From the NCBI RefSeq assembly GCF_047675955.1, contig NC_132927.1, positions 62,415,702 through 62,479,701 on the forward strand: a DNA stretch of 64,000 nt, in the 5' to 3' direction. Under the pieces are notes generated by a model, which saw only the letters and a list, made by a program, of their open reading frames with translations, was not told the DNA's origin and ran no database searches. The DNA is from Chlorocebus sabaeus (Eukaryota; Chordata; Mammalia; Primates; Cercopithecidae). The translations under genes and the position numbers were made by a program. Every line of letters begins with the position of its first letter. Position 1 is the first letter of the stretch. Shown in pieces: positions 38,026-50,964 of the stretch.

Positions 38026-39124
38026 TAAGGACCCTAACATGCAAACAAACTTGACGTATTAAAAGAACCCAAAGAAGACTACAGTGATTATACACTTATA
38101 GCTTAGATAAAAAGTAGTATGAAATAAAGTGGAAATCACAGTTGTGGTAGGCTTATATGGAGAAAATAAAAATAAAAAGATAGGTTCGTATTTTAAGGTC
38201 ATGACATATTGTAAATTATGTCTCAAATTCTTGACATACAGGTATCCATAATTCCTTTTGTATGCTAGGTGTGCCTCTCCTGTCTGTTTTGGGCTTGGAC
38301 TCATGCCTGTGTTGGCCAATGGCATGGTAGCAATTGTGACACACAAGGAAGCTTGAACAGCTCTTGTGCAATGGAGCAAATTTTCCTTTCTGCTTCCAGG
38401 AAGCATTTTCCTTTATCAAAGTTCAAGTTCACTCTGGCTGCTCAAGGAAGAATTGATTACAAAGTGACAAGAGTGAAAACAGGGTGACTTGTTAAGTCTA
38501 TTCCAATAGTAGAGAAAGATTATGGTGACCCAGATTTGTGTGATGTTGGAATGATTCTGTAGATTTGGGGGTATAATCAACAAAATTTTATGGTTGGTTG
38601 GATGTAAGAAGTAAGAAAAGAAGAGAAATCTGGGATTGCATAACAATATCACAATCAGTGTGATAGAATGGTGAGATGTTGGATTGTGAGATGAGGAAAG
38701 TCTGAGGATCAACTATTTTTGAAATCACTAATAATTAAGAGGTATGTTCTAGTCCATTTGATTTTGATGATCAGTGTGATACTTAGAACCAAAACAAATT
38801 TCTGGTTTCATGGATAATTTAGTCTTTCTTCTGAGTCACTAGAGCCTATATCCTGTAGGTCTTTATGGAAAGGTGCCAAATTTAGTCTAATACTTAACAT
38901 TTCCAAGAAAATAATGTTAAGATGTAACAAATGGAACAGTGAAGACAATGGATGCTGAGGCAGAAAAAGCTGAATTCCTTCAGAATTACATCTAAAAGTT
39001 TTTGTCATAAATCTAGTTTTACTCCTGTTTCTGGCCATATTTGTCTACCTCAAAATGTATCCTTTACAAATAAAAAATGCAGTTTTGGGGAATGAGAATT
39101 TATTCTCCTTTTAAAAGAAGAGAC
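38026..39124. other. Unassigned sequence
   Basis: No repeat or gene recognised. Antisense frames of 115 and 98 codons at 38059-38406 and 38416-38712 have no domains. Confidence 0.45.
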
Positions 39125-39240
39125 TATGGAAAATACTGAGAATCCTGGATCCACTATTAACTGACTCTAATCTTAGATAAGTTGTATAACTTCTCCCTCT
39201 CAATTTCCTTCTATACATAATAAAATGTATTATTCAAAAT
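39125..39240 (+). repeat. MIR fragment
   Basis: 'ctgagaatcctggatccact' and 'agataagttgtataacttct', then 'ctctcaatttccttctatac' follow the MIR order. Confidence 0.55.
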
Positions 39241-39281
39241 GTTATTGTTTTATATTCATTGTTGTTTTGTTTTTTCTTTTC

Positions 39282-39789
<508 letters not shown>

Positions 39790-39862
39790 CTGAATATATA
39801 TGTTTTGTATTTTTATAGATACTGGGTCTTACCTTAGCCTCTCCTAGTGCTAGGATTATATT
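39790..39862 (-). mobile_element. AluJ, 5' half of the split antisense copy
   Basis: 'ttttgtatttttatagatac', 'tgggtcttaccttagcctct' and 'cctagtgctaggattata' are the antisense left-monomer parts of an Alu with an internal deletion. They complete the copy that starts at 39282. Confidence 0.68.
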
Positions 39863-39879
39863 TTACTTTTATTAGATAT

Positions 39880-40390
39880 CATTTATAATATACAAAGTTT
39901 CCCCTTTTTAGTTAGTATAAAATTCAACTTTTTGAGCATGACCTGAGGAGTGCTTCATGATTAGGCTTGTGTCCACATTAATAACTCCAATTCTGTTCAT
40001 TTTCCTTCTTGTTTATTGCCCTTCAACCATGGAGGCTTTTGTCTTTGCCTCTGGAACATACCCCTGTGTTCCTCATCTCTGAGACTCTGTATTCTGCTCA
40101 GTTTTACGTGGTATAATTGTCTTTGATCCTTAAGATGCTAATTTAAATATCACCTACTTACAGAGGTTTTATCCATTCACCCAGATGCTCTATTCCAGGA
40201 CTTTTCTATTTAGAACGAACTTATTAGCTAATACTAGTTCATGCATTTAATAGTGCCATCTCTCTTTCTCACTGGACTATAAGTTCTATGAGACCATGGA
40301 AGTTAGTCTGTTTATCAAAAAGTGAGGGTAGAACAAATCCTGAATCGTGATAGACAATATGTATTGGGTGGTAAATGAATTGATGAAATA
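39880..40390 (+). repeat. L2 fragment, 3' part
   Basis: 'tttaaatatcacctacttac', 'agaggttttatccattcacc', 'tctctttctcactggactat' and 'aagttctatgagaccatgga' follow the L2 3' half to a tail near 'ggtaaatgaattgatgaa'. Confidence 0.75.
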
Positions 40391-42540
40391 TCCCATCATC
40401 TTCAATACAGTTATTTATATCATACATATAGTTAATATTATTTCCTCTATGGTTATCATTTTGAGATATGATTTCTATATTCCTCACTGGTTTTCACTTT
40501 AAACAGAATGCTCAGGAAAAGTCTCTCAAAGATGCTTTCCTTATTTATTTCTACTTCTTAACAAGTGGCCCCAGTGGAACTTATTTTCTCTGTAACAGAA
40601 CCAATTAGTCTAGCAAGCTTGGGTTTGACAGAATGGTGTTCCAGTCATCAACCATTTCTACAATTTAGCAAGCTGCTTTAGATATTGGGGCACTGATTTC
40701 TACTTCACTGGTATAAAAATCTTTCTCATAGTCCCTTGCCACTACAGGCCACATTTCCACTCATTTACTTCATTTCTCCCTTCTTCCCTCCCCTGCCTTC
40801 CTTTCTTATTTCCTGCACTTCTGCCTTCCTGCCACTAGAGATAGAACAGCAAACAAGAGAGAAGGTCTTTCTGCTCTAGTGGAGCTTGCATTCAAGAAGA
40901 AAAGACAGGCAAACAAATACAAGAGGGAACCATAAATCTATATTCATAGAAAGCATTCCAGGCAAAGGGGGCAGGAAGTATAAGTATCCTGAGGTGCCAG
41001 TGTGCTTGGCATATTCAAGATAAACAAGGATGGCAGCTTAGTAAGTAGGGAAGTTGTTGGAAATACTATTGGAGATGTAACCAGTAGTTAGACCATGTAA
41101 AACTATAAATATACAGAAAAAGATGAAAATGTTTTGACAAGAAAACGGCTTAATCCAATATACATTTTGACAGAATTGCTCTGTCAGAATTTACTGTGTA
41201 AGCCACAGACATCAGGGGGCAAAGGTAGAGGCAAGAAACCAGACAGGAGGCTCCGGTAGTAGTCCAGGCAAGATATGATAATAGTTATGCTCTTTAAACA
41301 TACTCAACAAAGTTGTTGAGTATTGGAATACATTTTTAAGTTGCCCCCAGCAGAATTTGCTTATGAATTAGTTATGGGCTATGAGAAAAAGATAAATCAA
41401 GATGTTCTATCATGTGTTTTCTGAACAACATGGTAAATGGCAATGTTATTTCTTTAAAAGGGGAATAGTAGATTTGGCCAGAAAATCAAGAGTTCAATGT
41501 TGACATGTGAAGTTTGAAGTGTTTAGTAGATTTGCAGTTCTATGCAAATCTAGAATTCAAGAAAAAGATGAGTATGTAGCTGTCAAGTTGAGAGATATCT
41601 GTGTGGAGATGGTGTTAAAAATCCATGGGACTGAATAAAGTCACAAGAGGTCTAAGTGTAGCTGAGAAAGAGGTTAGAGGATTATTTCTGGGCTTCTCCT
41701 TCATAGAGGAAGAAAATGATGTTGACTGAGACAATAAGACAAATGATGAGACTGAGAAAATAAGCCATTGAGATGGAAGGAAAACCAAGAATGGTTTTCA
41801 GTCTTGGCAAGGAAATACATGTGAAAGTTGAAGGCATGAGAAGAGGCTGTTTGATTATTTTCTCTCTTACTAGGTACTATCCAACCATTCTACCTGCATC
41901 TCTCTTTCTCACCATGTAATTACTATGGCTAATTGACCTTCTGGTAGATTCCATGTTCACTATCAGAATGAATTGTTGGTAGAGAGCCAATCCTCTGATA
42001 ACTTCATCTGAGATAGTTTCTTATTATCTCTAACATATGAATGAATATAAGATGCAATTCTGAACAACTGGATATATTACCTGAATTACCTCTTCTACAG
42101 TTGGGGATCATTGTTCTTTTCTAACTAAATCCATGCTAGTCCAATGAGATGATACATTTCAAAGCTCTTGGAATATTATAAGTCCTCTATTAATGCCAGG
42201 ATTCATTGCTGTATTTGAAAAGAAGCTAATGGTAGTGAAGAAAGACAAGGAAAAAGAAATTATAAAGTTTATTTTTTTTTTAATTTAGAATGAATCACTG
42301 ACTGTGTTTAGTTTCTATTCCTTTTCTTTAACATGGGTTTTCAACTTTGCTACTCATAAGTTTAAGTCTTATAAAGTGTTTCCTGCTGAAATGCCATGCT
42401 GACTGGAATTCGGCAGCAAATAAATATTGCTGTCCTCACTAATTTGAAACAGTATGAGTTTTAAACCTCTAGCTGCGGGAGATTTATTAAGATTACAATT
42501 TTCATCACCATCCCTTCAGTCCATCAAGATAGGTCAAAGC
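40391..42540. other. Unassigned; probable ancient repeats
   Basis: About 40840-41300 ('agtggagcttgcattcaaga', 'gcattccaggcaaagggggc', 'gtagtagtccaggcaagata') and 41460-41660 look like an ancient mammalian repeat that I cannot name. About 42130-42220 may be a MIR end. No gene recognised. Confidence 0.45.
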
Positions 42541-42550
42541 TGTATAAACT

Positions 42551-42576
42551 TAAAAAAAAAAAAAAAAAAAAAAAAA
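42551..42576. repeat. Poly(A) run
   Basis: About 26 consecutive A. No recognisable retroposed sequence precedes it, so it may be a simple repeat or the tail of an unrecognised insertion. Confidence 0.85.
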
Positions 42577-44582
42577 CACTACCAGCAATTTCCATTCTTT
42601 TAGACTATGTTTCCTGAACTGGCAATATTGTTAGAAGCACGAACTTGAAGTAAATGAAACACATATTCACATAGCCTTGTAAATAAGTGAATCTGTTTTT
42701 GGATAGAATAAAAATTATTGAATATTTAATTTAATTGTAACTCCATGAACACAAAGTTCCTCTTGGTAAAAAAGGCATGTTGGTGACACATCAAATTATG
42801 ATTATGCTTGTTTTTTAAACACTCGCTTTAAAATAACTAAGTAAAAATAAATATATACAATCCTGTTATTTATTCTGAAATGTTGAATGTTGGAAAGGTA
42901 TTCTTTTCAACTATTGTGACTTTCTAAGTACCATTTCACTAAGTTGTCCAATTATTTTACGTATTAAATTAGAGCAATTGGCCTCTGGTAAATAATCAAA
43001 TGGCTAATAATTCACATAGTCTACCACTGAGTTCATTAATACTCAAGTAAAATGTGTTTTGAAATACTCTAGTATTTATAATGGGAAAGGCACAGGAATA
43101 TCTTGAGCAAAAAATACTAGAATGGTTTGAGAAATATAATTTTTGGAACAAGAGCCAGCACTTGACCCCTCTCTTCTTGGATATGTTTAATTAAAACACA
43201 AGTAAGTATTAATGTTACACCTAATAGACCAGTCATAATCATGGAATTTTGTGAACAAATTGGATCATTATATAAAAAACACAATTTTAAAGGCGTTGAT
43301 TGAGTCTTTTTCTAAGATCCTACAGTGAATACTTTTATAGGACAAAAAATTAAATCCTTTTTAAAGCTAGTGATCAATTAAATAAGTCAATAATCCCTTA
43401 TACAAAATGTTTTAGTCAATATTTATCCTGCAAGTGAATACATCTATCATATATCTAAATTTTCAGATTGAACTTTTTTACTGTTAGTGACATATGCATA
43501 TTTAGGTATTGAAATGAGTAGTAGATTTCAAGAAAGTTATCTTATGTACTTTGTGAATGCAATATTTTAAGTGTATTAATAAAACTTAGGAGAAAGTTTT
43601 TCATTTATCAAGTGTACCTTTTACCCACATGTCTCTTCCCTCTGGAAACAATTATTTTATTTTTATAATTTTGCTGAGGAAATTAAGATTGCTTAGGAAA
43701 GTAGGAACAGCACTGACCCATTTGTCACTTGTGACCCTAAATAAACCACTTGACTTTTGTATGTCTTCTTTGTTGCCTTTGAAAACTGATTAAAAAGGTT
43801 CAAAATTTATGTGATAAAACTTCTCCCACTCATTACTCTTTTGCTTACTTTCATAAATTGCTCCATAAACTCAAGAAATAAATACAGCAGCATAGCATTT
43901 TCTAAGTAACTGCCAAAGCTCCTTTATAACTTATGAAAAGAGAATCTAATACTGCAATCTTGAGCTGCTCTACTGTTGAGTTGTCCCAGAATTCCAGGTG
44001 TTTACCTGGTCAAAGGGTCGTTTCTATTTGTGCTTGTCTTTTTGAGGCTGGCAGAGAAGAAAGCAATTTGGATACATTTCCATTGTTTCTCACTGTCCAA
44101 ATGAGTCAGCGTTGAAGACTAACAATGCTTTATCTCATAAACCTTTGAGATAACTCCTTTATCTCATAAATCTTCATCTACTTGTTGACGATGCCAGGTC
44201 TAGATTCCCACCTACTATAGGGCCAAACACAGAGTCTGCGTTTATCTCTCACTCACTCTCTCAGTTCTCCTTCCTACTCTTCCACAAAGTACAACATCTT
44301 GGCCTGACAGCTGTATTCAGAGGACTCCTCTGCCTCAGCTGTGCTGGGGGACAGCACTAATCTTCAACCTGGACCCTTAAGCCATTGTAATGAGCCTAGG
44401 TTACTAGTCAGTTTGCTTTACTCAAAACATTTTATTTCAGGATTCTCTCATTGAGTTTTGATTGGGTTCATTCTGCTTCACTGCAAATTTTCATTCTGGA
44501 AAGCAGGATCTGCTATCTTGTACTTTAGGAGTCACTGAGATTTGTAGCAAATTGAGCTGTCTAGACAGTTTTCACAGTCAAA
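42577..44582. other. Unassigned AT-rich sequence
   Basis: Unique-looking. A weak MIR-like order is seen near 43690-43810 ('gtcacttgtgaccctaaata'). The 60-codon frame at 43933-44115 has no domain. A 13-bp phrase 'tttatctcataaa' occurs twice near 44130 and 44159. Confidence 0.45.
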
Positions 44583-44795
<213 letters not shown>

Positions 44796-44880
44796 AATGT
44801 ATGCTATGGCTAATGAATATTATCTACATGAGAAGGCCTGTTTCAAGAGGCCCTCAGTCACCACTATGGTCACAAGATAT

Positions 44881-45177
44881 TCCTTTTTTTTTTTTTTTTT
44901 TTTTCTGAGACTGAGTTTCACTCTTGTTGCCAAGGTAGAGTGCAGTGGCACGATCACGGCTCACTGCAACCTCCCAGGTTCGAGCGATTTTCCTGTCTCA
45001 TCCTCCTGAGCTGTGATTACAGGTGCCCGCCACTATGCCTGACTAATTTTTGGTATTTTTAGAAACGGGGTTTCACCATGTTGACCAGGCTGGTCTCCAA
45101 CTCCTGACCTCAGGTGATCCACATTCCCCGGCATTCCAAAGTGCTGGGATTACAGGCATGAGCCACCATGCCCAGCC
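44881..45177 (-). mobile_element. AluS, antisense, full length with small deletions
   Basis: T run, 'gagactgagtttcactcttg', 'cacgatcacggctcactgca', 'gaaacggggtttcaccatgt' and 'tgctgggattacaggcatga', ending 'ccaccatgcccagcc'. Short gaps occur near 44972 and 45012. Confidence 0.9.
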
Positions 45178-46110
45178 AGAGATGTGGTCTTTTAAGTCAT
45201 CCCCTCAATCAGTACCTTATTTGATCTTTCGTTAAACTGCTATTATGAGAGTTGTTTATATCAGAACATTGTGAATTCTAAAATGTTCTATCTATTCATA
45301 CTAAGAAAATTCAAATTCTATCCATATTACCAAATAGTATGGTCCACATGGGGAAATGAGTCCTTTAGTCAGTGACCTTCCTCACCTGCAAATTACAGAG
45401 AGAATTTATGCAAGTACAGAAAATGATTGGTCTGTAATAAATAAAGGATGTCATATATACCTGTCTTATTCATGTTATTATCTTTAATGTTTTAATATTA
45501 TTATATGTTAATTTTAATTCAATGAAATATATTTAAAAATGTAATGAATGATTTAAAATGATGATTTCCTTAGGGTACTGAGTTTACTCATTTTTAAATT
45601 CAAACAAGTATTAGGTAATTCTTATAAAACATTAAAAAATGCTGGCTCCAGTCAAATCAAAACTGTCAGCATTCTAATAAGTGGCCTTTAAAATAAACTA
45701 CCGACAGTTACTTCTTTTAAGTAGTGATGACACTTGAATGCAAATTATAATAATTTGAGTATTACAGCTACAGTTGAAAATACTAGTCAGTAGAAAAATA
45801 GACAGTTTCCTACTGGACGTGTATGACTAGAGCTTCATCCCCATATTGTAAAGTGTCTCTTGGGATTTCATAACTTCATCTTATTATTTTTGTCCTCCAA
45901 CCTAATTTTACACCCACACTTTCTTTTTAAAATTATTTTTAAAAGAAAAATATAGTGTTGCTCATTACTATAGCTCTGGGTGAACATGTAGCACCCCTCT
46001 ATGATACCGCCTCTACTTCAAGTGGCCGAATAAGGGAAATTCTGACACGGATTATGTATGTCAGGATGGGGCAAAAAGTACTCCAGGTGGTATCAAGAAG
46101 CTTTTGTGTG
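45178..46110. other. Unassigned AT-rich sequence
   Basis: Nothing recognised except a plus-strand chance frame at 45955-46200. Confidence 0.45.
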
Positions 46111-46116
46111 TCTGTG

Positions 46117-46153
46117 TGGTGGTGGTGGGGCGGGGGGTGGAGGGGTGGGTGGC
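46117..46153 (+). other. G-rich tract with a G-quadruplex motif
   Basis: G runs at 46127-46130, 46132-46137, 46142-46145 and 46147-46149 are separated by loops of 1, 4 and 1 bases, so four runs of at least three G satisfy the canonical G4 rule. The tract is isolated in AT-rich DNA, with no gene or promoter recognised beside it. Confidence 0.85.
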
Positions 46154-46304
46154 GTATACAGGGACACATAATAATTTCACGGATTAGCTCTGTCTCTTGA
46201 TTTTTCCTTTCTTTCTTGCACCTTATCGTTTGTCAAAAGGTTAAACTTCGGTTTCCTTTCCCAGATCTCCTTCTTTTTTTATCAGTTGTCTAGTATAAAG
46301 CATT

Positions 46305-46430
46305 GCGTAGTGTGAAGGCAGCAGCACTGAACAAAAGGATTAAATTTGAAATCGTATCCCACCATTTATTACCTCATAGCATTAAGTAAGTTTTCACCTT
46401 TAATCTCTTTATCTCAATTATATGACATTA
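46305..46430 (+). repeat. MIR fragment
   Basis: 'gtgaaggcagcagcactgaa' then 'aagtaagttttcacctttaa' and 'tctctttatctcaattatat' match a decayed MIR in order. Confidence 0.5.
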
Positions 46431-47415
46431 CTCCACCGGACATCATCTTCTTATTATATGATGTTACCTTAGTTGTGAAAACCCCTCTTCATGGTTAATT
46501 TCCAATGAATGTCCGCTGAATATAAATAGGTATTGGTGTATGGTTGTGTAAATAATGTTGGGTATATTTGAAGAGGAAGTAGTATTTGTATTGTATATGA
46601 TTTTTGATAGGTTTTTAATTATATATCTTGTTGAATTTTACATCAATTCAAACTGATTGATGTATTTATCAGATATTTCCCAAGTCTCTGGTGTTTATTA
46701 CACTGTGCTGCATAACATGGCATAGGAAACTCAGCCTGAAAAAAATAGCTATGAGTGTTCTCCCCATTTGTGTCAGCTTCACCTCTTCTTTGCTCCCAGA
46801 GACTATTTGAGCTTAGAGATTGTGTTTATTTCACTGTCTTATCCACAGGTTTGGTCTCATAACACATTCTTAGTAAATATTGATTCAAAGAAGAGATGGT
46901 TGAATAAAGCTGGGAGAGTTTAAGGGAGTTACTGATTTAGGACAGATGTGAGTGGATGCTCAGGCAGAGCTGATGTGCCTCAAGCTTTTTTTCTTCCAAA
47001 GGTTTGAACTTTTTTTTCTGCTATGAATTTAAGCACCCAATTGTATCAGCTATAAATTGAGCATCACTTTTACAAACAACGGCACAAAAAAGGAGTTGAA
47101 ATCCACTATTCTTGCATTAAAAAAAAAATATATTTGTGTGCATTTTCTTCTCAAAATTGTAGATACCAGAAGTATTGTAATTAAAACAAAATTAGTTTTC
47201 TTTTGCTCCTAACCCTCACTAAACATTGCCACACTAAAGTAATGGCATTCTAGGGAGGAGATTAAGACCTATTTGAGATCCTTGATGGAACTGGATAGAC
47301 TTTTTAGTGAGCCTCTCTGTGCCTTTTAAGTGAAGAGTTTAACCAGTTTGCACTCAAGTTTAATATAAACAATGGTCAAAAAGGACAAAGAAGGGGATTC
47401 CATAATAATAAAGCA
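46431..47415. other. Unassigned, with a probable L2 end at 46780-46905
   Basis: 'gagcttagagattgtgttta', 'ttcactgtcttatccacagg' and 'cttagtaaatattgattcaa' look like an L2 3' end, plus strand. The rest is unique-looking AT-rich DNA. Confidence 0.5.
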
Positions 47416-47419
47416 TTCT

Positions 47420-47805
47420 TTTTTTATTTTTTAATTATGACTATTCTTGCGGGAGTCAGGTGATATCTCATTGTGGTTTTAGTTTGCATTTCCCGGATAA
47501 TTAGTGATGTTGAGTATTTTTCACATGTTTTTTGGCCATTTGCATATCTTCTTTTGAGAACTATTTATCCATATCCTCGGCCTTTGGTGGGATTATTTGT
47601 TTCTTTTCTTGCTGATTTGTTGGAGTTCATAGTAGATTCTGGATATTAGTCCCTTGTTGGATGCATAGTTTAGCAAATATTTTCTTCCATTCTCTAGGTT
47701 GTCTGTTTACTCTGTCGATTATTATTTTGCTGTGCACAATCTTTTTAGTTTAATTAGGTCCCATACATTTATTTTTGTTTTTGTTGCATCTGTTTTTCAG
47801 ATCCT
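47420..47805 (-). mobile_element. L1 (L1PB-like), inverted 5' segment
   Basis: Antisense ORF2 3' region: 'gtgatatctcattgtggttt', 'ttcttttgagaactatttat', 'agtcccttgttggatgcata' and 'gttgtctgtttactctgtcg'. It is joined head-on to a sense segment of the same element at about 47806. Read in the L1 sense, its 3' boundary and the start of the sense segment are near neighbours in L1. This is the layout of a twin-primed insertion. Confidence 0.82.
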
Positions 47806-48600
47806 GGTCACAGATTTTGGTGTGGATGTGGTGAAAAGGGAGCACTGCTGGTGGGAAGGTAAGCTAGTACAACCACAGTGGAAAACTGTATAGAGATTCT
47901 TTAAAGAACTAGAAGTAGAACTACCATTTGACCCAACAATCCCACTACTGAGTATATACCAAGAGGAAAACAAGTTATTTATATGAGAAAGATAAGCACA
48001 TGCATGTTTATAATAGCACAAGTTGCAATTGCAAAAATATGGCACCAGCCGAATGTCCTCAGTGAACAAGTGGATAAAGAAAATGTGGTATATCTACACA
48101 ATGGAATACTACTCAACCAAAAAAGAAAAAAAAAATGGCATTTACAGCAACCTGGATGGAGGTTGAAGACCATTATTCTATATGAAGTAACTCATGCATG
48201 CAAAACCAACTATTGTATGCTTTCCCTTATAAGTGGGGCCTAAGCTATGAGGACGCAAAGGCATAAGAATGATATAATGGATTTTGGGGACTTGGGAGGA
48301 AGGTTGGGAGGGAAGTGAGGGATAAAAGACTACACACTGGGTTCAATGTACACTGCTCAAGTGATGGGTTCACCAAAATCTTAGAAATCACCATGAAAGA
48401 GTTTATCCATGTAACCAAAAACCACTTGTTCCCAAAAGCTATTGAAATAAAAATTTTTAAAAAACTACCTGTTGGATATTATGCTGACACCTGGGTGACA
48501 AAATTATCTGTACACCCATCCCCTATGACACTTAATTTAGCCATGAAACAAACCTGCACATATAACCTTTGAGCCTAAGATAAACCTTGGAAAGAAAAAA
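47806..48600 (+). mobile_element. L1 (L1PB-like), sense 3' segment
   Basis: Sense strand: 'gtggatgtggtgaaaaggga', 'ttgacccaacaatcccacta', 'ggtatatctacacaatggaa', 'tcatgcatgcaaaaccaact', 'tgaaacaaacctgcacatat' and a 3' poly(A). With the inverted segment it makes one 5'-inverted insertion of about 1.2 kb. No ORF survives. Frames on both strands are pieces of it. Confidence 0.85.
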
Positions 48601-50414
48601 AAAAGAGATAGAGGAAAAATAGGCGGCAAGTAAACTAAACACTGTAAATGAGGAGATTGAATTGTCAAGAAAAGCTTAATGGGCACGCTTAATGGTGGAG
48701 GCAGGATTTGAGTGGAGACTTGAAATATGAGTAGAATGTAGATAGACTAAAAGAAAGAAAATAATTTCGTACAACAAGCACAATATAAATGATCTGTGAG
48801 GGTAAATAAGCTTGATGCTCACTAAAGCCATTGAGATTCATTTTGCTGGCTGCAAATTCAAAGCGAAAGGTTTTAAGAGATGCTTCCTGAACTTATTTCA
48901 CAATTCCTGCTCTGACTGTCCGGATGCCATAAAGTTATAGCAGTTGGAGCTAGCTCACCTCTACCCTGCCTCCATTTGGTATCAAGATAAATGCTATTTA
49001 TCTTGATTTCTTGAAAGCTTTCTCTTACACACATCTTCAGAGTTCTCCAGGGGCCTTTCTGATGAAAAAGTTTTCTCATAGCTTGAGAAACAAACTCCAA
49101 TTTGGCTTTTACTAAATAGTTCCATTATGCCCCGAGCTTTTGAAAGATATTTATTCATGGATTATGTTCTGTAGACTACATGTTTCTATTTCACAAAATA
49201 TACTCCATGGACAAATGGGTTTGGAAAGCACCACACACCACACTATCCTCTGAGATCAGTGTCCAATAATATTAAGTCAATCGAAATTGAAGCAGAAAAC
49301 ATGTTTAATAGTCTCCAATTCACGGTCTCCTAAATTCATTTGATTATTAAACACTTTTCTGTTGTTTTTGAGGTTCTTTAAGAACTTTGCTTTCTAATTT
49401 ATGGTTTATGAAAAGAAGCTGTAACTTCATCAACCATAATGCATAGGACTCTTTCTAAGGAAAGTATTTTGCTTCCTAAACTACCACTAGACCAAATCAG
49501 ATAGGGGTAAGTAGCTAATAATTCATCTACATTGCTATTTTGTTGGCATGTAATCAAATCAATTTATGTGTCACTGAAAAGCTATCAGTATGCTTAATAT
49601 CATATCGCATTTTTGTATTACTTTAATTGGCCCATCTAGTAATCAATTATGAGAAAACCAATCCTATCAGGGAAAAAATTTGTGCATGCATTTGATTTTT
49701 AATGCTCCTCTAAAATTAAAGCTGAAGTTTAAATATCAAAAATATATTTATCTACCTTTTTAATATCTATCTTCAAGTTACATGTTTAAATTGGTATTCT
49801 TTGCTACTATGCATCTTGTGTAACATTTTAAGGATTGATAGTTTTTCATAAATGAAGCCTAAATTTTATTTTTCAGTGTGTAAATTCATTCAGATCTCTT
49901 CTAGGTCAAGCGTTCTTCAATTTAGCCATATATATATATATACTTGTAAAAGATTTCAAACGATTTTTTGAAGTGTAGTCATTAACGTATCTTTGTTTTA
50001 TATTAAAAAATTTGCCTTCTTCCAAAGTTATGAAGTCTTAGATTCACATGAGCTTGGTCAAACTTGCTTTGTCTTGCTCATTATGTCTTGAAATGTCCCC
50101 AAAGTTGCCCAAAACTTCATATATCCCATGTTGGGATCATCTCTTCTTTTTTTTCTAATTTGATATTTCTAGACTTTCTTTTGCCATTCAAGTTCATTTT
50201 TAAATAAAAATGCCTCCATTCTGAAACACTTGGAGAAATAATTTTTGGTGTATTTTCTTTATATTTCTTTCAAAATTAATCATATACTACATTATAAATC
50301 CTTTCCAGTTCATATTTGGGAGAGATTATTAGAGAATCAATATTTATTGAGACAAGAATTGTGATAGTGATATTATCCAAAAATGTCCCAGAAATCCTTA
50401 TATATTTTGGAAGT
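48601..50414. other. Unassigned AT-rich sequence
   Basis: About 48620-48780 ('ggaggcaggatttgagtgga') may be an ancient dispersed repeat. A short TA run lies at 49929-49942. No gene recognised. Confidence 0.45.
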
Positions 50415-50525
50415 ATGTAGCTGTAAAGTCTGGGGCCCCAAAACTTGCCTAATGTCACGCAGCTAGAAGGAGCAGAGCCCTGCTTGTACTTCAGGTTTGT
50501 CTGAGCCCAAGTAAATGCTCATATT
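50415..50525 (-). repeat. MIR-like fragment, antisense
   Basis: 'aacttgcctaatgtcacgca', 'gctagaaggagcagagccct' and 'aggtttgtctgagcccaag' match the reverse complement of the MIR 5' half. Confidence 0.65.
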
Positions 50526-50679
50526 TCTCTAAAAGGATGCCTTATTTTATTAATAAAATGCTAAGAATGACTCAGTTTAGTATTAACCAAGGAAATATTA
50601 GTTGTCAGACCTTCCAGATAATTCCTTAATAACCCAACTAAGAGCACAATGGCTAAGTGCTGTGCCAAGTAGGGTTATA

Positions 50680-50752
50680 CATACATATACACACACACAC
50701 ACACACGCACATAAGATGTATGTGCGTGTGTGTATATATATAGAGAGAGAAA
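50680..50752. repeat. CA/TG microsatellite forming a hairpin
   Basis: A CA run is followed by TG, TA and GA runs. Positions 50699-50713 and 50719-50733 are perfect 15-bp inverted arms around a 5-base loop (agatg). Confidence 0.88.
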
Positions 50753-50932
50753 TAAATATTAGCTGATATTAGAAAAACGGAAATGATATCACCCTTATCA
50801 ACAGATGTTAGCTAATTGCTAAATATGATAATTTGTGTTTTGATACACAATAAATTTGAATTATCAAATACATGATTTTTGTTTGACTTTTTTCTATTTG
50901 GGGAATGTTCTCATGTTGATTTCTTAACTAGT

Positions 50933-50964
50933 TTGTGTGTGTGTGTGTATGTGTGTGTGTGTAT
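50933..50964. repeat. (TG)n microsatellite
   Basis: A TG run with one TA interruption. Confidence 0.9.
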
